Source of the DNA: Choristoneura fumiferana
Taxonomy: Eukaryota > Arthropoda > Insecta > Lepidoptera > Tortricidae
DNA length: 64,000 nucleotides
Assembly (NCBI RefSeq): GCF_025370935.1
Contig: NC_133500.1
Coordinates: 5,967,192 to 6,031,191 of the forward strand
Direction of reading: 5' to 3'
The translations under genes were made by a program, and so were the position numbers. Every line of letters starts with the position of its first letter. Position 1 is the stretch's first letter. The notes under the pieces are model-generated. The model had not been told where the DNA came from. It made no database searches and saw only the letters and a program-made list of their open reading frames with translations. Shown here piece by piece: positions 1-11,006 of the stretch.

Positions 1-57
1 TCACGCAATTTGTTTCGGTTCGACTCTGATTCGCCATAAGATCTAACAATTCAATAG

Positions 58-210
58 GGTGTGTTTTGGTGTGTCTAGTTCGCTTTACCTCGCTATGCGC
101 GTTGTGCGTCAGCTCGCCGCTGACAGTCGCGACACATATCCGCTTGCCGCTTATGAAACTGAGAACCATATGTATGTTGATGATATGTCAGTTCTATTGA
201 CAGCTTAGAC
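58..210 (+). pseudogene. BEL/Pao reverse transcriptase, palm fragment
   Basis: One frame encodes an FGVSSS segment, a run typical of Pao RTs (LAMRVVRQLAAD), and the catalytic YVDD box at 173-184. It then reaches a stop just after a TELENHMYVDD-like context. In the family this is the polymerase palm that copies element RNA into DNA. The reading frame upstream (1-57) and downstream (211-381) is broken, although residues resembling the RT thumb (an NAEKR start and an FNLVKW segment) can be followed in shifted frames. The fragment is non-functional as it stands. Confidence 0.8.
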
Positions 211-381
211 AACGCTGAAAAACGTATGAAGAAATGATTTCAATGTTCAAATCTGGAGGTTTCAATTTAGTTAAATGGATCTCAAATGACAAAGAACTCA
301 TGTCACGCATTCCACTTCTCATAAAAGCCCTCTCGTTGTTAAGTTTGACGATGATCCCACGCTGATACAAAAATCATAGGT

Positions 382-792
382 ATGCAATGGCAGCCTAATG
401 ACGATAATTTTCAATTTAAAATAAACACCGATTTACGCAAAATGTACAAACGCTCGATTCTCTCAGTTACCGCACGCTTATTCGATCCGCTCGGTCTCAT
501 AAGTCCAGTTGTCGCGTACATGAAGCTGCTAATACAAGAATGCTGGAAATTGCAGCTCGACTGGGATGATGAGGTCCCTGATTCTATAGTCTCCAAATGG
601 GAAAATTTTCACAAAGAACTTCCGCTTCTCTCTGAACTTAAAATACCGCGTCACATAGGCATAAATTCTATTCATAGAATCTCATTGATCGGCTACGCAG
701 ACGCCAGCGAAAAATGCTACGGTGCTGTCATATATGTTCGAATTGACTCAAATGATAACTCACCGCAGAGTCGTAAAACTACTCACCTCTAA
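382..792 (+). pseudogene. BEL/Pao peptidase A17-type region of pol
   Basis: This 136-codon open stretch starts in WQPNDDNFQF and carries the hallmark KRSILSVTARLFDPLGLISP run (about residues 23-42), followed by LIQECWKLQLDWDDEV and, near its end, the GYADASEKCYGAVIYVR segment. These identify the 'Pao retrotransposon peptidase' family region between RT and RNase H. GYADAS provides the first acidic residue of an RNase H-like fold. The frame ends at 790-792 because of a small indel around 760-780; the next frame resumes with LLTSKSKV, the expected continuation. The Met at 382 is only the first ATG in the open stretch, not a real start. Confidence 0.85.
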
Positions 793-1498
793 GTCCAAGG
801 TTTCAACTCCGAATAAAACGCTCGCACGCTTAGAACTTTGCGCTGCTGTCTTGCTCGCAAAATTGATTGACTCAGTACGCACGGTCCTCAGCAAGCGCTG
901 TAACATAAATAAAATATACGCATTCTCTGACTCTACAGTAACGCTTACTTGGATACACTCACCTGCACATAAGTTTCACACTTTTGTAGCCAATCGCATC
1001 GCTCAGATAAACGAATATTTACCTGCATCTCACTGGTTTCACGTTCGCGGTGTAGAAAATCCCGCTGATATCGTCTCTCGCCCTGTAACTCCAAAAAGTT
1101 TAATCAGTAATGATTTCTGGTTTCATGGTCCGCAATGGTTGTCCGCTCCCGTCGACGCCTGGCCTGTAAAAGAACATAAGATTAATCACAATGAATTTAC
1201 AGAAATACAAGAATCTAAAACTATATCGCTACCTACGCAAAATGTAAATTCAATAGAAAATACTCACTTCATCCATGATCTCGCCGAACGCTGCTCGTCT
1301 TGGTTAAAATTCATCCGCTCGCTAGTATACGTACTTCGTTTTTCAAAATTACTCGACTCACGCGGTTCTATCACTATAACTGACTTAGATCACGCTGAAT
1401 GTTACGCATTACGCTACATTCAGACTGACGTGTTTCTCAAGAAATCAACGCAATTAAAAATAATAAAATTTGTCCAAGCAAAACTATTATTAAACTGA
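764..1498 (+). pseudogene. BEL/Pao RNase H region and start of integrase
   Basis: This continues the preceding fragment after a frameshift. Motifs in order are SKSKVSTP, TLARLELCAAVLLAKLI, FSDSTVTLTWI (an RNase H-like acidic residue), FHTFVANRIAQI and WFHVRGVENPADIVSRP, all standard for Pao RNase H. After these comes a WFHGPQWL segment and a linker leading into integrase. The stop at 1496-1498 interrupts a sequence that continues in another frame with DDQNLLRVGGRL, the usual lead-in to the integrase zinc-binding domain. In a living element this part would degrade the RNA strand of the hybrid. Confidence 0.85.
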
Positions 1499-2215
1499 AC
1501 CCTTTTCTTGACGACCAAAATCTGTTAAGAGTAGGTGGTCGCCTTACTCATTCTCAGTTAGATTTCGATCAAAAGCATCCGATATTACTACCGCTAAAAA
1601 TCGCATAGTTTCTCTTTTAGTAGATCACTATCACGCGTCAAATTTACACACAGGTCCCGCTTTATTACTAGCTCTACTTCGCCAAAAATATTGGATCCTG
1701 TCCGCCAGAAATTTAGTTCGCCAAAGAGTACACGCTTGTAACTTATGTTTTAAACTCAAACCGCGTATTACAAACCTCCAATGGGAGATCTCCTTCGATT
1801 AGAGTCTCCCAAGTCAAAGCTTTCGTACATACTGCCGTTGACTACGCTGGACCCTTTTATATTACGCATATCCGCCGACGTGGTGTTAAAAGTCACAAAG
1901 CTTATATATGTTTATTCGTTTGTCTTACGACAAAAGCTCTTCACTTAGAGTTAGTTTCAGACCTAAGTACCGATTGCTTTCTTGACGCGTTCAAACGCTT
2001 TATTTCACGCAGAGGTCCGGTCTCTATATTGTACAGCGACGGAGGCACCAACTTCATTGGCGCTAAACGCAAATTAAATGAAATTTACTCAATAATACAA
2101 TCCGCTAATTATCTAAATGATTTGAGTCATTATCATCTACATAGAGTTCAATTTAAGCATAGCCCACCTTATGGACCAATTTTAATGGCTGAGCGAGGTC
2201 AATATTAAAAGCGTT
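1499..2215 (+). pseudogene. BEL/Pao integrase (zinc-binding HHCC and core), broken
   Basis: Shifting frames encode LRVGGRL (about 1530), a DHYHASNLHTG segment with the two zinc-binding histidines (about 1622-1655), and CNLC with the two cysteines (about 1737-1750). The catalytic core follows: VDYAGPFY supplies the first aspartate and SDGGTNFIG (about 2036-2060) the second. The third acidic region is damaged: around 2165-2215 the expected GP-H-FNGL-SE stretch is split by a frameshift and a stop. Integrase would insert the cDNA into the chromosome; this copy could not make it. Confidence 0.8.
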
Positions 2216-2727
2216 AAGACGCATTTATATAAAGCTATCGGCAGTCAAATCCTCACATATGAGGAATTTAATACAATCTTAATACAAATAGAAGGCCTGT
2301 TAAACAGCCGACCGATTTGCATACTTTCATCAGACCCTTCTGATCTGACCGCGCTAACTCCAAATCATTTTTAAACATAACTCCGCTTAAATTTTTACCC
2401 GCTGAAAATATCGACTCTACCTCACAGATAACAGACTCACACGCTATCAGCTTTTGAGCAGAATAGTTCAAAGCTACTGGAAACGTTGGAGCATGGAGTA
2501 CCTGACTTCACTTCAACAACGCGATAAATGGAATATACCCTCAAAACTGTGAGTGTAGGGACGGTTGTTGTTGTCAAAGATGACAATACGCACCCAATGT
2601 TTTGGCCACTGGCTATTGTTTCAGAGGTCTTTCCTGGAAAGGATAACATAACTCGTGTTGCTAAAATTAAAACCGCTTCTGGGACGTATACGTCGATAAC
2701 TCGACTCTGTCCTCTACCAACGCAATA
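2206..2727 (+). pseudogene. BEL/Pao integrase C-terminal part / DUF5641
   Basis: The frame resumes with IKSVKTHLYKAIG, then FNTILIQIEGLLNSRPI (about 2258-2310), PSDLTALTPNHF (about 2335-2372), a WKRWSMEYLTSLQQRDKW segment (about 2475-2530) and a final VGTVVVVKDDNTHPMFWPLA block (about 2549-2620), closing near 2727. This is the usual C-terminal end of BEL/Pao pol. A stop after TPNHF and at least one frameshift separate the parts. The element's coding ends here, so anything downstream would be 3' untranslated sequence or LTR. Confidence 0.8.
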
Positions 2728-2872
2728 ATCATAGTTCTCGCTTAGTTTTAAGTTTATCAACCGCTCTAGTAGTAAGCATTATTTTTAGTTCTCAATGTAG
2801 AGGAAACCTCTAGGCCCCGAAGTTGGCTGCGCCATTTATTTGTTTATTTTAAATATATTTAATTAATTTTAA

Positions 2873-2893
2873 CTCACACACACACACACACAC
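2873..2893. repeat. (CA)n microsatellite
   Basis: About ten CA units in a row, uninterrupted. Confidence 0.95.
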
Positions 2894-3877
2894 GCATTAA
2901 CATGAACGCATCCATACTCTGGCAACACATCCCTCCTTTCCTATCCCGCTACCATTGGGCACCGAAATTCGAACCAAGAACGAAGAAAACAAACGACTCG
3001 AGATGACGCTTTAATTTGTACAAACGCAAAAATAAACTCTTAATTCGCAAAATACCTTTAAAAACTCTCAAATCTCTAAAATCTGTGCAGTGAAGTGGTG
3101 ATGAACATTTTTGTGCCGTTTAAAATAATTCCTGTGTCGTGGAAACTCAATTGCTGGAGAATAGCATCCCGGTTTTCAACGTATGTCCTGCCTCTCTATT
3201 AAGAATGTGAAGTCTTTTTTACTATTTTTAAGTTGGATGATATTTGGTACTCGAATAGGTAGACAATCAAAGATTCAATAAAAACGAAAAAGATTAAGGG
3301 ATTAGATTAGATATTCGTACCTCTTGTCGGGGATGAGAAGAATGAAAGGTAGAGAGAGTGAGAGAGAGGGAAAGAGAGAGCATATACACGGGCTAAAAAT
3401 GCAAGCATAAACATACATACATGCTAACGATGCTGTTATTAAACCCGAGCGAAGTTGAAAACTGAGGAACCAACCGAAGACCTTTATCGCTTACATAATA
3501 TGCAAATAGCGGCGTGTGTTGTGTGTAATTGGGTTAAAATCCCGCCCGGAGTCCGAAAATCTATTTCATAAAAAAACTGAATCGAAAATCCTGTTATTAT
3601 TTTATTTAGGTGCTACTCTAAACTTGTATCCCGGTCATCTGAAACTTCATCTATTGTACTATACCTCTGTATTTGCGTGCGGGCGGAGTTGGGAGCCCAT
3701 TAAATTTTCACATGCGGGCAGAATCAAGAATTAATGCGCAATGCAGCGGTACGTGACGACCGGATGCTATATTCACCTCGTAAAGCCCATGGTAAAGAAA
3801 TGGGGCGCGAAAAGTTGACTGTACATGTATCTGTAGAATGCACAGGTATCGCAAAATTGACTGAGAATATTTGGTAG

Positions 3878-3935
3878 GATTAGAGGGCTTGGGCTATAGT
3901 TCCTATGCAGACCCACTGCGGATTGGGAACATCAC
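3878..3935 (-). repeat. SINE shard (GATGAT-tailed family, family 1)
   Basis: A short minus-strand piece of the same SINE found complete at 40154-40458: the 'agggcttgggc...atagttcc' block and 'gcggattgggaac' are recognisable with mismatches. No tail or tRNA-like head is present. Confidence 0.7.
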
Positions 3936-4556
3936 AGACACCATCGAAATACTTCAATCATTAAATATTTTATTAATGGTGATGATGACACTAAGCAAAA
4001 TAAAATAGATGGTTAATAAGGATATTCATATTTTCTATCCCATATCATTCCACAATGATAGTATCTATATCGCCAATCCATCTTTAATAGTTAGCTATTA
4101 TTATCCATGATACTCAACAAGAGTAATCCACCAGAAAACCTATATTCTGTCACTAACTTATGAAAGTGGATAAACTCAAGAAATATAATTCAAACCCTAT
4201 TCGTATACCGTTAAGGTTGAAAAACAATAATCTACTTCCGTCGTAACTGGCGATTACCTAACATGTTCCGCCGTAAAACAGGTATTCTTTTATGAGGTAT
4301 AAACCAAAATACATAACCCATTTATTGCCAAAATGGTGAAAGTATACAATTAAGGTGCCACGGGTTTCCTTGAGCCGGTTTATGGCTAGTGATTTGGAGG
4401 CGTTACGGTGAGTTGCTTAAATTACGCTTCCAAACTTATGTTTTGTGGTTTCTAAAGTATTGTTCAAAAGCCATGGAAGATTAGTAATAGTAGTTAGATT
4501 TAATCTTAACTAATACCTCTCGATGAACTCTGGTTTCAATTCAAGTTCTATAAATC

Positions 4557-4860
4557 TGAACATCATCATCACCCAGAAGACGTTCACTTTTGAACAAAGG
4601 CCTTCCTATTTGTACCCCATAGAAGACAACTTGCGACCTACATTCACTGCTTGCCCGCAACTCTCGCGATAATGTCGTTCCACCTAGTAGGAGGCATGCC
4701 AACGTTGCATCTTCCGGTTCATGGTCACCACTCGAGAATCTTGCTCTCCAATGGATAAGTAAGTGTTCTTCGAACGTTGTGGCCTGCCCGCTGCTGCCTC
4801 GTCAACTTACATATTCTTTGAGCTATGTCGATGATTCTGCGGCGAATTTTCGCATATATC
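4557..4860 (-). mobile_element. RTE-like LINE 3' end, fragment
   Basis: Read on the minus strand this ends in an ATGATGATG tail (CATCATCATC at 4560) and matches the same sequence family as 6984-7165 and 48495-48740. The shared parts include 'tcttccggttc' followed by a 'ggtcaccactcgag' block, which on the coding strand belongs to the WRPRTGRR segment typical of insect RTE-type endonuclease-reverse transcriptases. The copy is 5'-truncated and too diverged to give a reading frame. Confidence 0.7.
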
Positions 4861-5798
4861 GAATATCCCTAAAAACAGCCTTTAAACCTTTGTAGTAGAA
4901 CAGTGTTCTAATACTTCTGAGAACTTGGATTTCTCAAGTATAATTGGAAACTGTATACTACTTGATTGATGGTCATCATTGTTCGATTAGTACGCTCAAC
5001 CATATTGACCTCCGGAATGACCTGTGGTGTAAGCACGTCAACAATGTTTTGAGATCGTTCCACTGATAGGCAAGTCAATCATTAACGACCTACTAAAATA
5101 TGTACGTAGACTAATACTCAAGTAGAAATAAACTGGAGGAAACTTTCACTACAATTACTTTCAATACAATTAAGACTATTTCAGTTCGATATAGCGTGAC
5201 CAACGTGCATTTAGGAAAGGTTAGGGTTAGGTCTACATACAGTTTATTTATTCACCGCCTTTGTTTAGAAATGGATTTAGAATTTTGTATTGTGTTGTGT
5301 GTCGTGTTCTTAAAAATTTGGTCAAGGAAGATAAATTGAGTGGGATTGTTTTAATGAAGGTAGTATTCGTAAAGTCAGCTTAAGCTTAAAGATGTGATTC
5401 TGATCTGATTATTTTTATGACGATAGATACTGTAACTTGTAAACTTACTTTTGTAAAAGAATCTGTAAAAATGCTGTACTTACTATTCTGTCGCACGCAA
5501 CAAGTAAGCATTACATTTTTGTCTAGATAGTTGTGAATTGTGTCAGGATTTACGTTATTTCGGCCACATGACAGTGATTACTAAAAACTCAGACATATTT
5601 TTATGTTACTTTAAAAATTGTACAGATACTGGTGTTTTTTAATACTGAAGGTATAATTGTAAGGGGTTACCTTTATCAATCACAATCTGACAATTTGACA
5701 CGTGCCTGGCTTTTTATATTATCCACCCTGAATATAAATCATAACAGAAATTTAATGGCCACCCTTACTCATTAGGTATATGTCACATAACCTATAAT
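4861..5798. other. AT-rich DNA, nothing recognised
   Basis: No open frame of note, no tRNA-like boxes and no clear inverted repeat. A short GGTTAGGGTTAGG at about 5219 is isolated and is not a telomeric array. Confidence 0.5.
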
Positions 5799-5810
5799 TA
5801 TAATGTTGAA

Positions 5811-5870
5811 GGATGTAGTCTCTGCCTACCCCGTTGGGAAAGAGGCGTGATTTTATGTATGTATGTATGT
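5811..5870 (+). mobile_element. Truncated SINE with (TATG)n tail
   Basis: A 60-bp insertion beginning at the 'gatgtagtctctgcctacc' block, which I recognise as the 3' end of a common lepidopteran retroposon, and ending in four to five TATG units. It is flanked by near-identical ~10-base target-site duplications (ATAATGTTGAA before, ATAACGTTGAA after, one mismatch), which supports target-primed insertion. Confidence 0.75.
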
Positions 5871-5880
5871 ATAACGTTGA

Positions 5881-6983
5881 AAAAAGCACGTATAATAAAT
5901 AATTAATAAGTAAATAAAAGTGAACTTTGAAAATCACAGAGTAAAGCTCATTTTTAATAAGAATATCGATATTGAGAAAAGAGTTTTTAAAAATATCGAT
6001 AACAAGGGTCACCCTTTTGTATTTTTAGTAAACAATATTGAAAGAGAAACGACGGGTTTTTTCGTAATCGATCGAATTTAATATTTATAAATTACCACTC
6101 GGCCGCTAATGGTCTCGTAGCACAAAGCGAGTCATTGGAAACACTTGTTCATTCCCATTGTAGGTAGAATATAAGTAATGATACTAATGATCTGGATCAA
6201 ACAAAGAAAGATTTGATGATTTTTCTAAATGCAAACACTGATAAGACTTTTATTTCATAATATTTATTTTAAATAATATTTGAACTGATAAAACTGTGTT
6301 TTCATAAACCCCTTCACACAGGAACAGGCGTCCTCTCAGATAAAGAAGGCTTGGATTGTAGTTCCTTAAGTTTAACCTTTTTTTAACTCTCGACACAAAA
6401 AGAGCGGTGTTATAAGTATGACGTTTATGTCTGTCTGTTTATTTTTCGGCCTGTCTGTCTGTGCCATCGTAGCTGCCAAACGGATGAATCGATTTCAATA
6501 TTTAAAAGCGAGTTTCCTTGCGTTTCTTAGCTTTATGATGATGAGATGGAAAATAACTCTTTACACTTCATAAATGTTTTTTAATTTCTTTTATTTTTTT
6601 ATAAATTAATAATAATACTGCACATCTGTTTCATTTCATATTACGCTCGTGTGCGTGTGTACATATTTTTGTAACTTTGACCGTATCTGTAGCTTTGCAG
6701 TTGACTGTACTTATGTACATGACATTCGTATAAATTGATTGAGGCTGTCAGTGGGGCGAGGCCGTCCGGTTTTTATCTATCCGGTAATGGGCTGGAACCC
6801 CGCCGTACTATATTTACGGCTTTGTAAAGCGAAAATTAATTGCCTTGCCCGGTTCAGCGATTACAGTGTATTGGAAAGGTATTAGAATGGAAATTTGATG
6901 TATGTGGATGAGATGCTAAATAAATGAGTAAGGGATTTAATTTTCTTTTAATCATGCCTGTAGACAAAATGTGTTGAACTAGG
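5881..6983. other. AT-rich DNA with one unclassified repeat (6385-6530)
   Basis: 6385-6530 belongs to the interspersed family that starts with a 'cccgacgcaaaaag' block and continues with 'gtgttataag' and a CTGTCTGT run; other copies are at 15870-16097, 51074-51240 and 59438-59610. The rest shows no feature I can support. Confidence 0.5.
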
Positions 6984-7165
6984 ATTTGCCACGCCACAAT
7001 GAACGACAACTCGCCACCAGATTCCATCAATTGCCCGAGCTCTCACGATGTCAGTTCACCAAGTGGGAAGTCTGCCAACGCTTCGTCTTCCGGTTCGTGG
7101 TGGCCACTCGAGGACTTTTCTTCCCTAACAGTTATCTCTTCTTCGATCAATGTCCGCCCATTTGC
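6984..7165 (-). mobile_element. RTE-like LINE 3' coding fragment
   Basis: The minus strand carries the C-terminal coding end of an RTE-like LINE. It matches 4557-4860 and, in opposite orientation, 48495-48740. The 'cgcttcgtcttccggttcg' block is the reverse complement of the WRPRTGRR-coding segment. The plus-strand open stretches here are shadows. The family's product is an endonuclease-reverse transcriptase; this piece is too short to encode an enzyme. Confidence 0.75.
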
Positions 7166-7195
7166 AAATGAGAAATTGTCGCTTTTTATATTACT

Positions 7196-7372
7196 ACTAG
7201 CTGCCCGCGACTTCGTCCGCGTATACGTATGTATGTCGTATGAAAAACAGTTTACGTCTTATTCTCAGACCTACCGAATATACACAAAAAAAATCATAAA
7301 AATCGGTCATGCCGTTTTGGAAGAGATGGTTACAGACATTTTTGACTTGAGAATTTTATATATTAGATAATT
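7196..7372 (+). repeat. Interspersed repeat with CTAGC...CGACTTCGTCCGCG head
   Basis: Begins at 'ctagctgcccgcgacttcg', the same motif as at 8272, 47770 (reverse), 51483 and 60003 (reverse). It is a very abundant arthropod repeat family with no coding; I cannot assign its class. Confidence 0.65.
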
Positions 7373-7634
7373 ATTATTATGACAGTTACAAACTTAAAAA
7401 TATGCCTAATTTAATTAAGCATGAAGTCCAATTATCCACAAACACATCAACCATCCTGCAATGTCGCTCAGCATCGCGTTAAAAAGATCAATAAAACATT
7501 CTGTTCTATTCTATCATTCAGCGATCCACCGATGTGCTCTTTAGCCAATTGCTTTTCCGTCTTGTATGTACTTTAATTCAATATACCTAGAGCTCTGTTA
7601 AAGTCTCACGCGAAGTGAAAAGCCCAAGTACGAC
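7373..7634. other. Unassigned AT-rich DNA
   Basis: No feature recognised. Confidence 0.4.
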
Positions 7635-7772
7635 CCCTTGTTTCACCATCCATAGATTAAATTTATTAGACAGATAAATGTGATGCCGTCTCTGTTTGTT
7701 TTGTTCGAATAGAAGGAGACGGCGTCATATTTATTCGTCAAATAAAATTAATCAATGCATGGTAAACAGCTC
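7635..7772. mobile_element. Palindromic MITE, GTTTCACC family
   Basis: The ends are inverted: 'tgtttcaccatccatagatt' on the left and 'aatcaatgcatggtaaaca' on the right. The centre is a hairpin with GCCGTCTC...GGAGACGGC around a TTTGTTTTGTTCG loop. Related copies lie at 9025-9108 (right half), 61533-61672 (complete), 35925-36060 and 48757-48800 (fragments). Non-autonomous and without coding. Confidence 0.75.
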
Positions 7773-7931
7773 CTAAGAAGGATAGAGTTTGGCTCAGTAT
7801 TAATCCCAGTAGGTAAGCACCGACCTACTTGGATGACTGTATCTTGTGGTCTTGTGCATATAAAAGGTCCATGAAGGACTAAACTATTTACATAAGCACG
7901 ACAAAGTAAATTAAAAACATAAATTACCTTT

Positions 7932-8255
7932 CCTTCACCGCAAAGCTCGTGGTAAATTTCAAATGTAATTCCGCACATGAATTTCGAAAAACTCAGAGGT
8001 GCGAGCCGGGGTTCGAACCCACGACCCTCTGCTTAAGAGGCGATAGGTCAAACCACTAGGCCGCCACGGCTTCAAACAAAACCATCGGCCATCGTGAGGA
8101 AACCTGCACAAACCTGCGAAGCGATTCCATGGTTCGTGCGAAGTTCCCAATCCGCACTGGGCTCGCGTGGGAACTATGGCCCAAGCCCTCTTGTTCTGAG
8201 AGGAGGCCTGTGCCCAGCAGTGGGACGTATATAGGCTGGGATGATGATGATGATG
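7932..8255. mobile_element. SINE family 1 (tRNA-derived) with 5' inversion
   Basis: The tRNA-like head, with its B box inside 'ggggttcgaaccc', lies in minus orientation (7932 to about 8093). The 3' half, from 'atcgtgaggaaacctgcac' to the (GATGAT)n tail ending at 8255, is in plus orientation. Both parts together make one full element. Exact 10-base target-site duplications AATTACCTTT flank it (7922-7931 and 8256-8265), so this is one insertion event with an inverted 5' part, as twin priming produces. Confidence 0.9.
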
Positions 8256-8271
8256 AATTACCTTTATTTTT

Positions 8272-8455
8272 AACTAGCTGGTGCCGGCGGCTTTGCCCCC
8301 GGTGTAGTTTTTTTTTAATTTTATAAATATTCTTTTAAAAGATCCTTCTCCTGACAATAACAAACAAAACAAAAAAAGAATTAGCGAAATCGGTCGAGCC
8401 GTTCACGCGTGATGCCGTGACCAAGGGAAATAGGGATTCATTTTTTTATATTAAA
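8272..8455 (+). repeat. Interspersed repeat, CTAGC...GCGGCTTTGCC head
   Basis: Starts at 'aactagctggtgccggcgg' and ends in an AT-rich tract. It is a variant of the family at 7196. No coding. Confidence 0.55.
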
Positions 8456-9663
8456 GAAGATAACAAAAATCAAAACATCCGACTGCCTTAAAAAGAACAT
8501 TAAAAAACAAAAAGGAAAAACAAGTCTAGTAGTCTAGAATTTTGTTTCTTAAAGTTCAACAAAATAGTGATCAATTAAAAATTCCCCGGGCCCAACTCCT
8601 AAAATTTAAGTTACGTTATGTCGGTAAAGTGCGTAAAGTATCCACCCTCCCTGTAAAACAAGATTATAATTATGATGCATGAAATATTATGTTTCCGTAT
8701 CCGTGTAATTTTTATCTTTCATAACATTTCCTTTGACTAAAATTTCCTATCTTTACCATTAAAAAGTACTTTTCCTTCAAGTGGTAGAAATATGTTCCAC
8801 TCTGTAGGCATATTAACAACGAGCCAAATATAGACGACCTTAGCGTGCCTGACAATGAGGATATATGACCCTGTTTTATCACCGTGACCTACCAAATGCA
8901 CAATTGATACCAATTAGACTGTGATCCGAAGGTTTAGAGGTGAACTTTGGAGGTAGGTATTCTATTTTAAAACTGGTAAGTAATTAGGTCACTAGGTCTT
9001 TTATGCGAAGAATATAGGCTACCCAACTATTTGTTTTGTTCGAATAGACGGAGACGGCATCACATTTAACCGTCAGTTAATACTAATCAATGGATGGCGA
9101 AACAGCCCCTTAGTATGTGGTTTAAAACACCATTCCCTACCACTATGCTAAAATTCGCTTATACACGAGCTTTTTCCCCTGAGAGGCAGTTTTTGGTCTT
9201 CGTTGAATAAGACCACCGCAGGGCTCATCTCACGCTTGACCAGTTTTGACGTTCTCTACGCATATGACTAGGAAAGTGATTGATCGAGCATTAAGCCTTC
9301 GTATCCCCATGATCCCTTGATAATAGAGACATGAGACATACATACAACTTTGTCAATACCAAATTACAAGGAATCCGATAACACCTCGATAATTCAGCGA
9401 AGAAACTGCGACTCATCCGCCATTTTAGCAAATTGTGTGTTACAAAATGGCTACCGTAACGGCGGGAAAAGATAATAAATTTATTGACGATTAACGCTTT
9501 GTCAGACTGTAATTTATCTTCAGGAAGCTCTTTGTATGAAAGGAATTGTTTTATAAACAATTGTTGGTTATAAAATTTAACCTTAAAGGATCACTTCATT
9601 GTTCGACTGTGCGTACAGACAGACGTCTATCTGTCGAGATTGTTTTTTCAGGTGTGAGAGGTA
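8456..9663. other. AT-rich DNA; half MITE at 9025-9108
   Basis: The stretch 9025-9108 is the right half of the GTTTCACC MITE ('tttgttttgttcgaatagac' then GGAGACGGC and 'aatcaatggatggcgaaac'). The remainder has only shadow open frames and no recognised feature. Confidence 0.5.
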
Positions 9664-9930
9664 TTAACTTCAAATCGATGTCAAATATTTAGAGACTAAA
9701 GTTTCTTGAAAGTGATAAAACCTTTTATAGTATATTTTCATATAAAAAGTGAGGAAATGTAGGAAATATTTTTAGTAGGTAATGGAAAAAATCAGAAAAT
9801 AACTGATTCTCTATTAAGAATCACGGTGTTCGCAAGAACAACTTTGTATTTCATAGAAATACTATGAAGTACAAACTTATTTTGTGCTAGCTTTAAAAAT
9901 AACCAAAAGTGCCTAAAGCTAGAAATACCT

Positions 9931-10126
9931 ACACTGACGGCGGAGGCGGAGCGGTGCGGAACCAGATGTAATATTCGAGCTAACATGAAAGAGGCCACGT
10001 AGAATACCGCGCGGGAAACAAGCGTGGCGCAGTATTCTGTGTGGCCTCTTTCACGTTAGCTTGAATATTATATCTGGTACTGCCTCTGCGCCGCGCCGCA
10101 CCGCTCCGCCTCCGCCAGTCAGTGTG
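9931..10126. mobile_element. GC-rich palindromic MITE (copy A)
   Basis: Long imperfect inverted repeat: ACACTGAC then GGCGGAGGCGGAGCGGTGCGG on the left, with the exact complement on the right ending GTCAGTGT. The arms continue inward through 'aaagaggccac'. It would fold into a hairpin of nearly 90 bp. Copy B has it at 33728-33920 with one-base indels. Confidence 0.8.
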
Positions 10127-10804
10127 TTTTAAGTGTGTTAGCTTAAGTCCGAATCACAATCGTCCGGTTCTTTGTCGTCTCAACCAAATCGTCTCAAGGA
10201 TGGAAGAAATATCGTTTTCATAAATAAAATCAACCGTATTTCATTATTAAATGGAATAAACAAGATTGACATGACCGGCTGACGGCTGATATGGGTTGCT
10301 ATCAAATAAATTGGTAGAATACGTTAGGGCAGTTACGTATATTTGGGTCATTATTCGAGCGTTTCAATCTCCTCATTTTCATGGTCACATTTTTTTATGA
10401 ATAAATCTGAAGAATTTTATGACATTTTCGATTATTTTGTATGTACTTCTACTGCTCATTCTACCTACTTAAATGTAAAAAAATGTATATTTTTCTATCG
10501 TTTTTTTCTGTTTGTGGAGTAGCAGTGCAAGTTAAAACTTGTATTAGTTTTTGTATGTACTGTATGTGTAGTATTCTTTTGTTTACAAATAAGATTTTTA
10601 CTTTACTTTACTTTTACTAGATAATACATTAGTTAAATACTAAAACTGGACTTATCACGCTAGTAATATTTATCTCGGCGTAGTAAAGAACTATTCTGAC
10701 ATTTAATTTGGCATGATAGAATGGGTTTGCAGCCCTAAAATCTCAACCGCCTGTTTAGATTTTGAACATTAGTGCGCGTGTTGCAGCAGCCGCTGAGTCG
10801 CGTT

Positions 10805-10849
10805 GCTCCGAAGACGAAGGGCTACGGATTAGCCCGAAACATGTCGAGC
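10805..10849 (+). ncRNA. Decayed hammerhead-like motif (copy A)
   Basis: GCTC and GAGC could form stem I, GGGCT/AGCCC a 5-bp stem II, followed by GAA and the palindrome ACATGT, then C before GAGC. This is the layout of a hammerhead with palindromic stem III. The 5' core reads CGAAGA rather than CTGANGA (U4 is missing) and extra bases precede stem II, so self-cleavage is unlikely. The copy at 34579-34622 also lacks one A of the GAAA run. Confidence 0.35.
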
Positions 10850-11006
10850 TAAACTCGATTTAAAACGTGAGTTATCCGGGTCAATATATTTAATATGCGC
10901 CTGTTTAGATACTTACGAGTAGGTACAATTTGGCAGGAGTGTTGTTCAAGCAACATTTGCCATTGGCCCGCACGAAGTGGTTTGCTTCAATCATCTTTCA
11001 TAAGTA

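Larger units (their letters stand above)
1..2727 (+). mobile_element. BEL/Pao LTR retrotransposon, decayed pol (5' part outside window)
   Basis: The window opens inside a BEL/Pao-type pol. In order, on the plus strand and across all three frames, I can read the end of a reverse transcriptase with its YVDD box, the Pao-type peptidase A17/RNase H region, an integrase zinc-binding HHCC module, an integrase core, and the C-terminal domain usually called DUF5641. This order is diagnostic of BEL/Pao elements. At least four frame changes and several in-frame stops show that the copy is dead. Gag, protease and the 5' LTR would lie left of base 1. No 3' LTR could be delimited without its partner. Confidence 0.9.
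2728..4556. other. Possible 3' LTR of the Pao copy, then AT-rich unassigned DNA
   Basis: The first ~450 bases may include the 3' LTR of the Pao element, but without the 5' LTR its edges cannot be set. A purine-rich GAGA tract sits near 3338-3380 and a SINE shard at 3878-3935. Apart from these and the CA repeat I see no coding or RNA feature. Confidence 0.4.

Noticed and set aside
2810..3185. 3' LTR of the BEL/Pao element
   Set aside because: Position and the CTAGGCCCCGAAG context are suggestive, but without the 5' LTR in the window the ends cannot be verified.
5217..5235. Telomeric TTAGG repeats
   Set aside because: Only two imperfect units; not an array.
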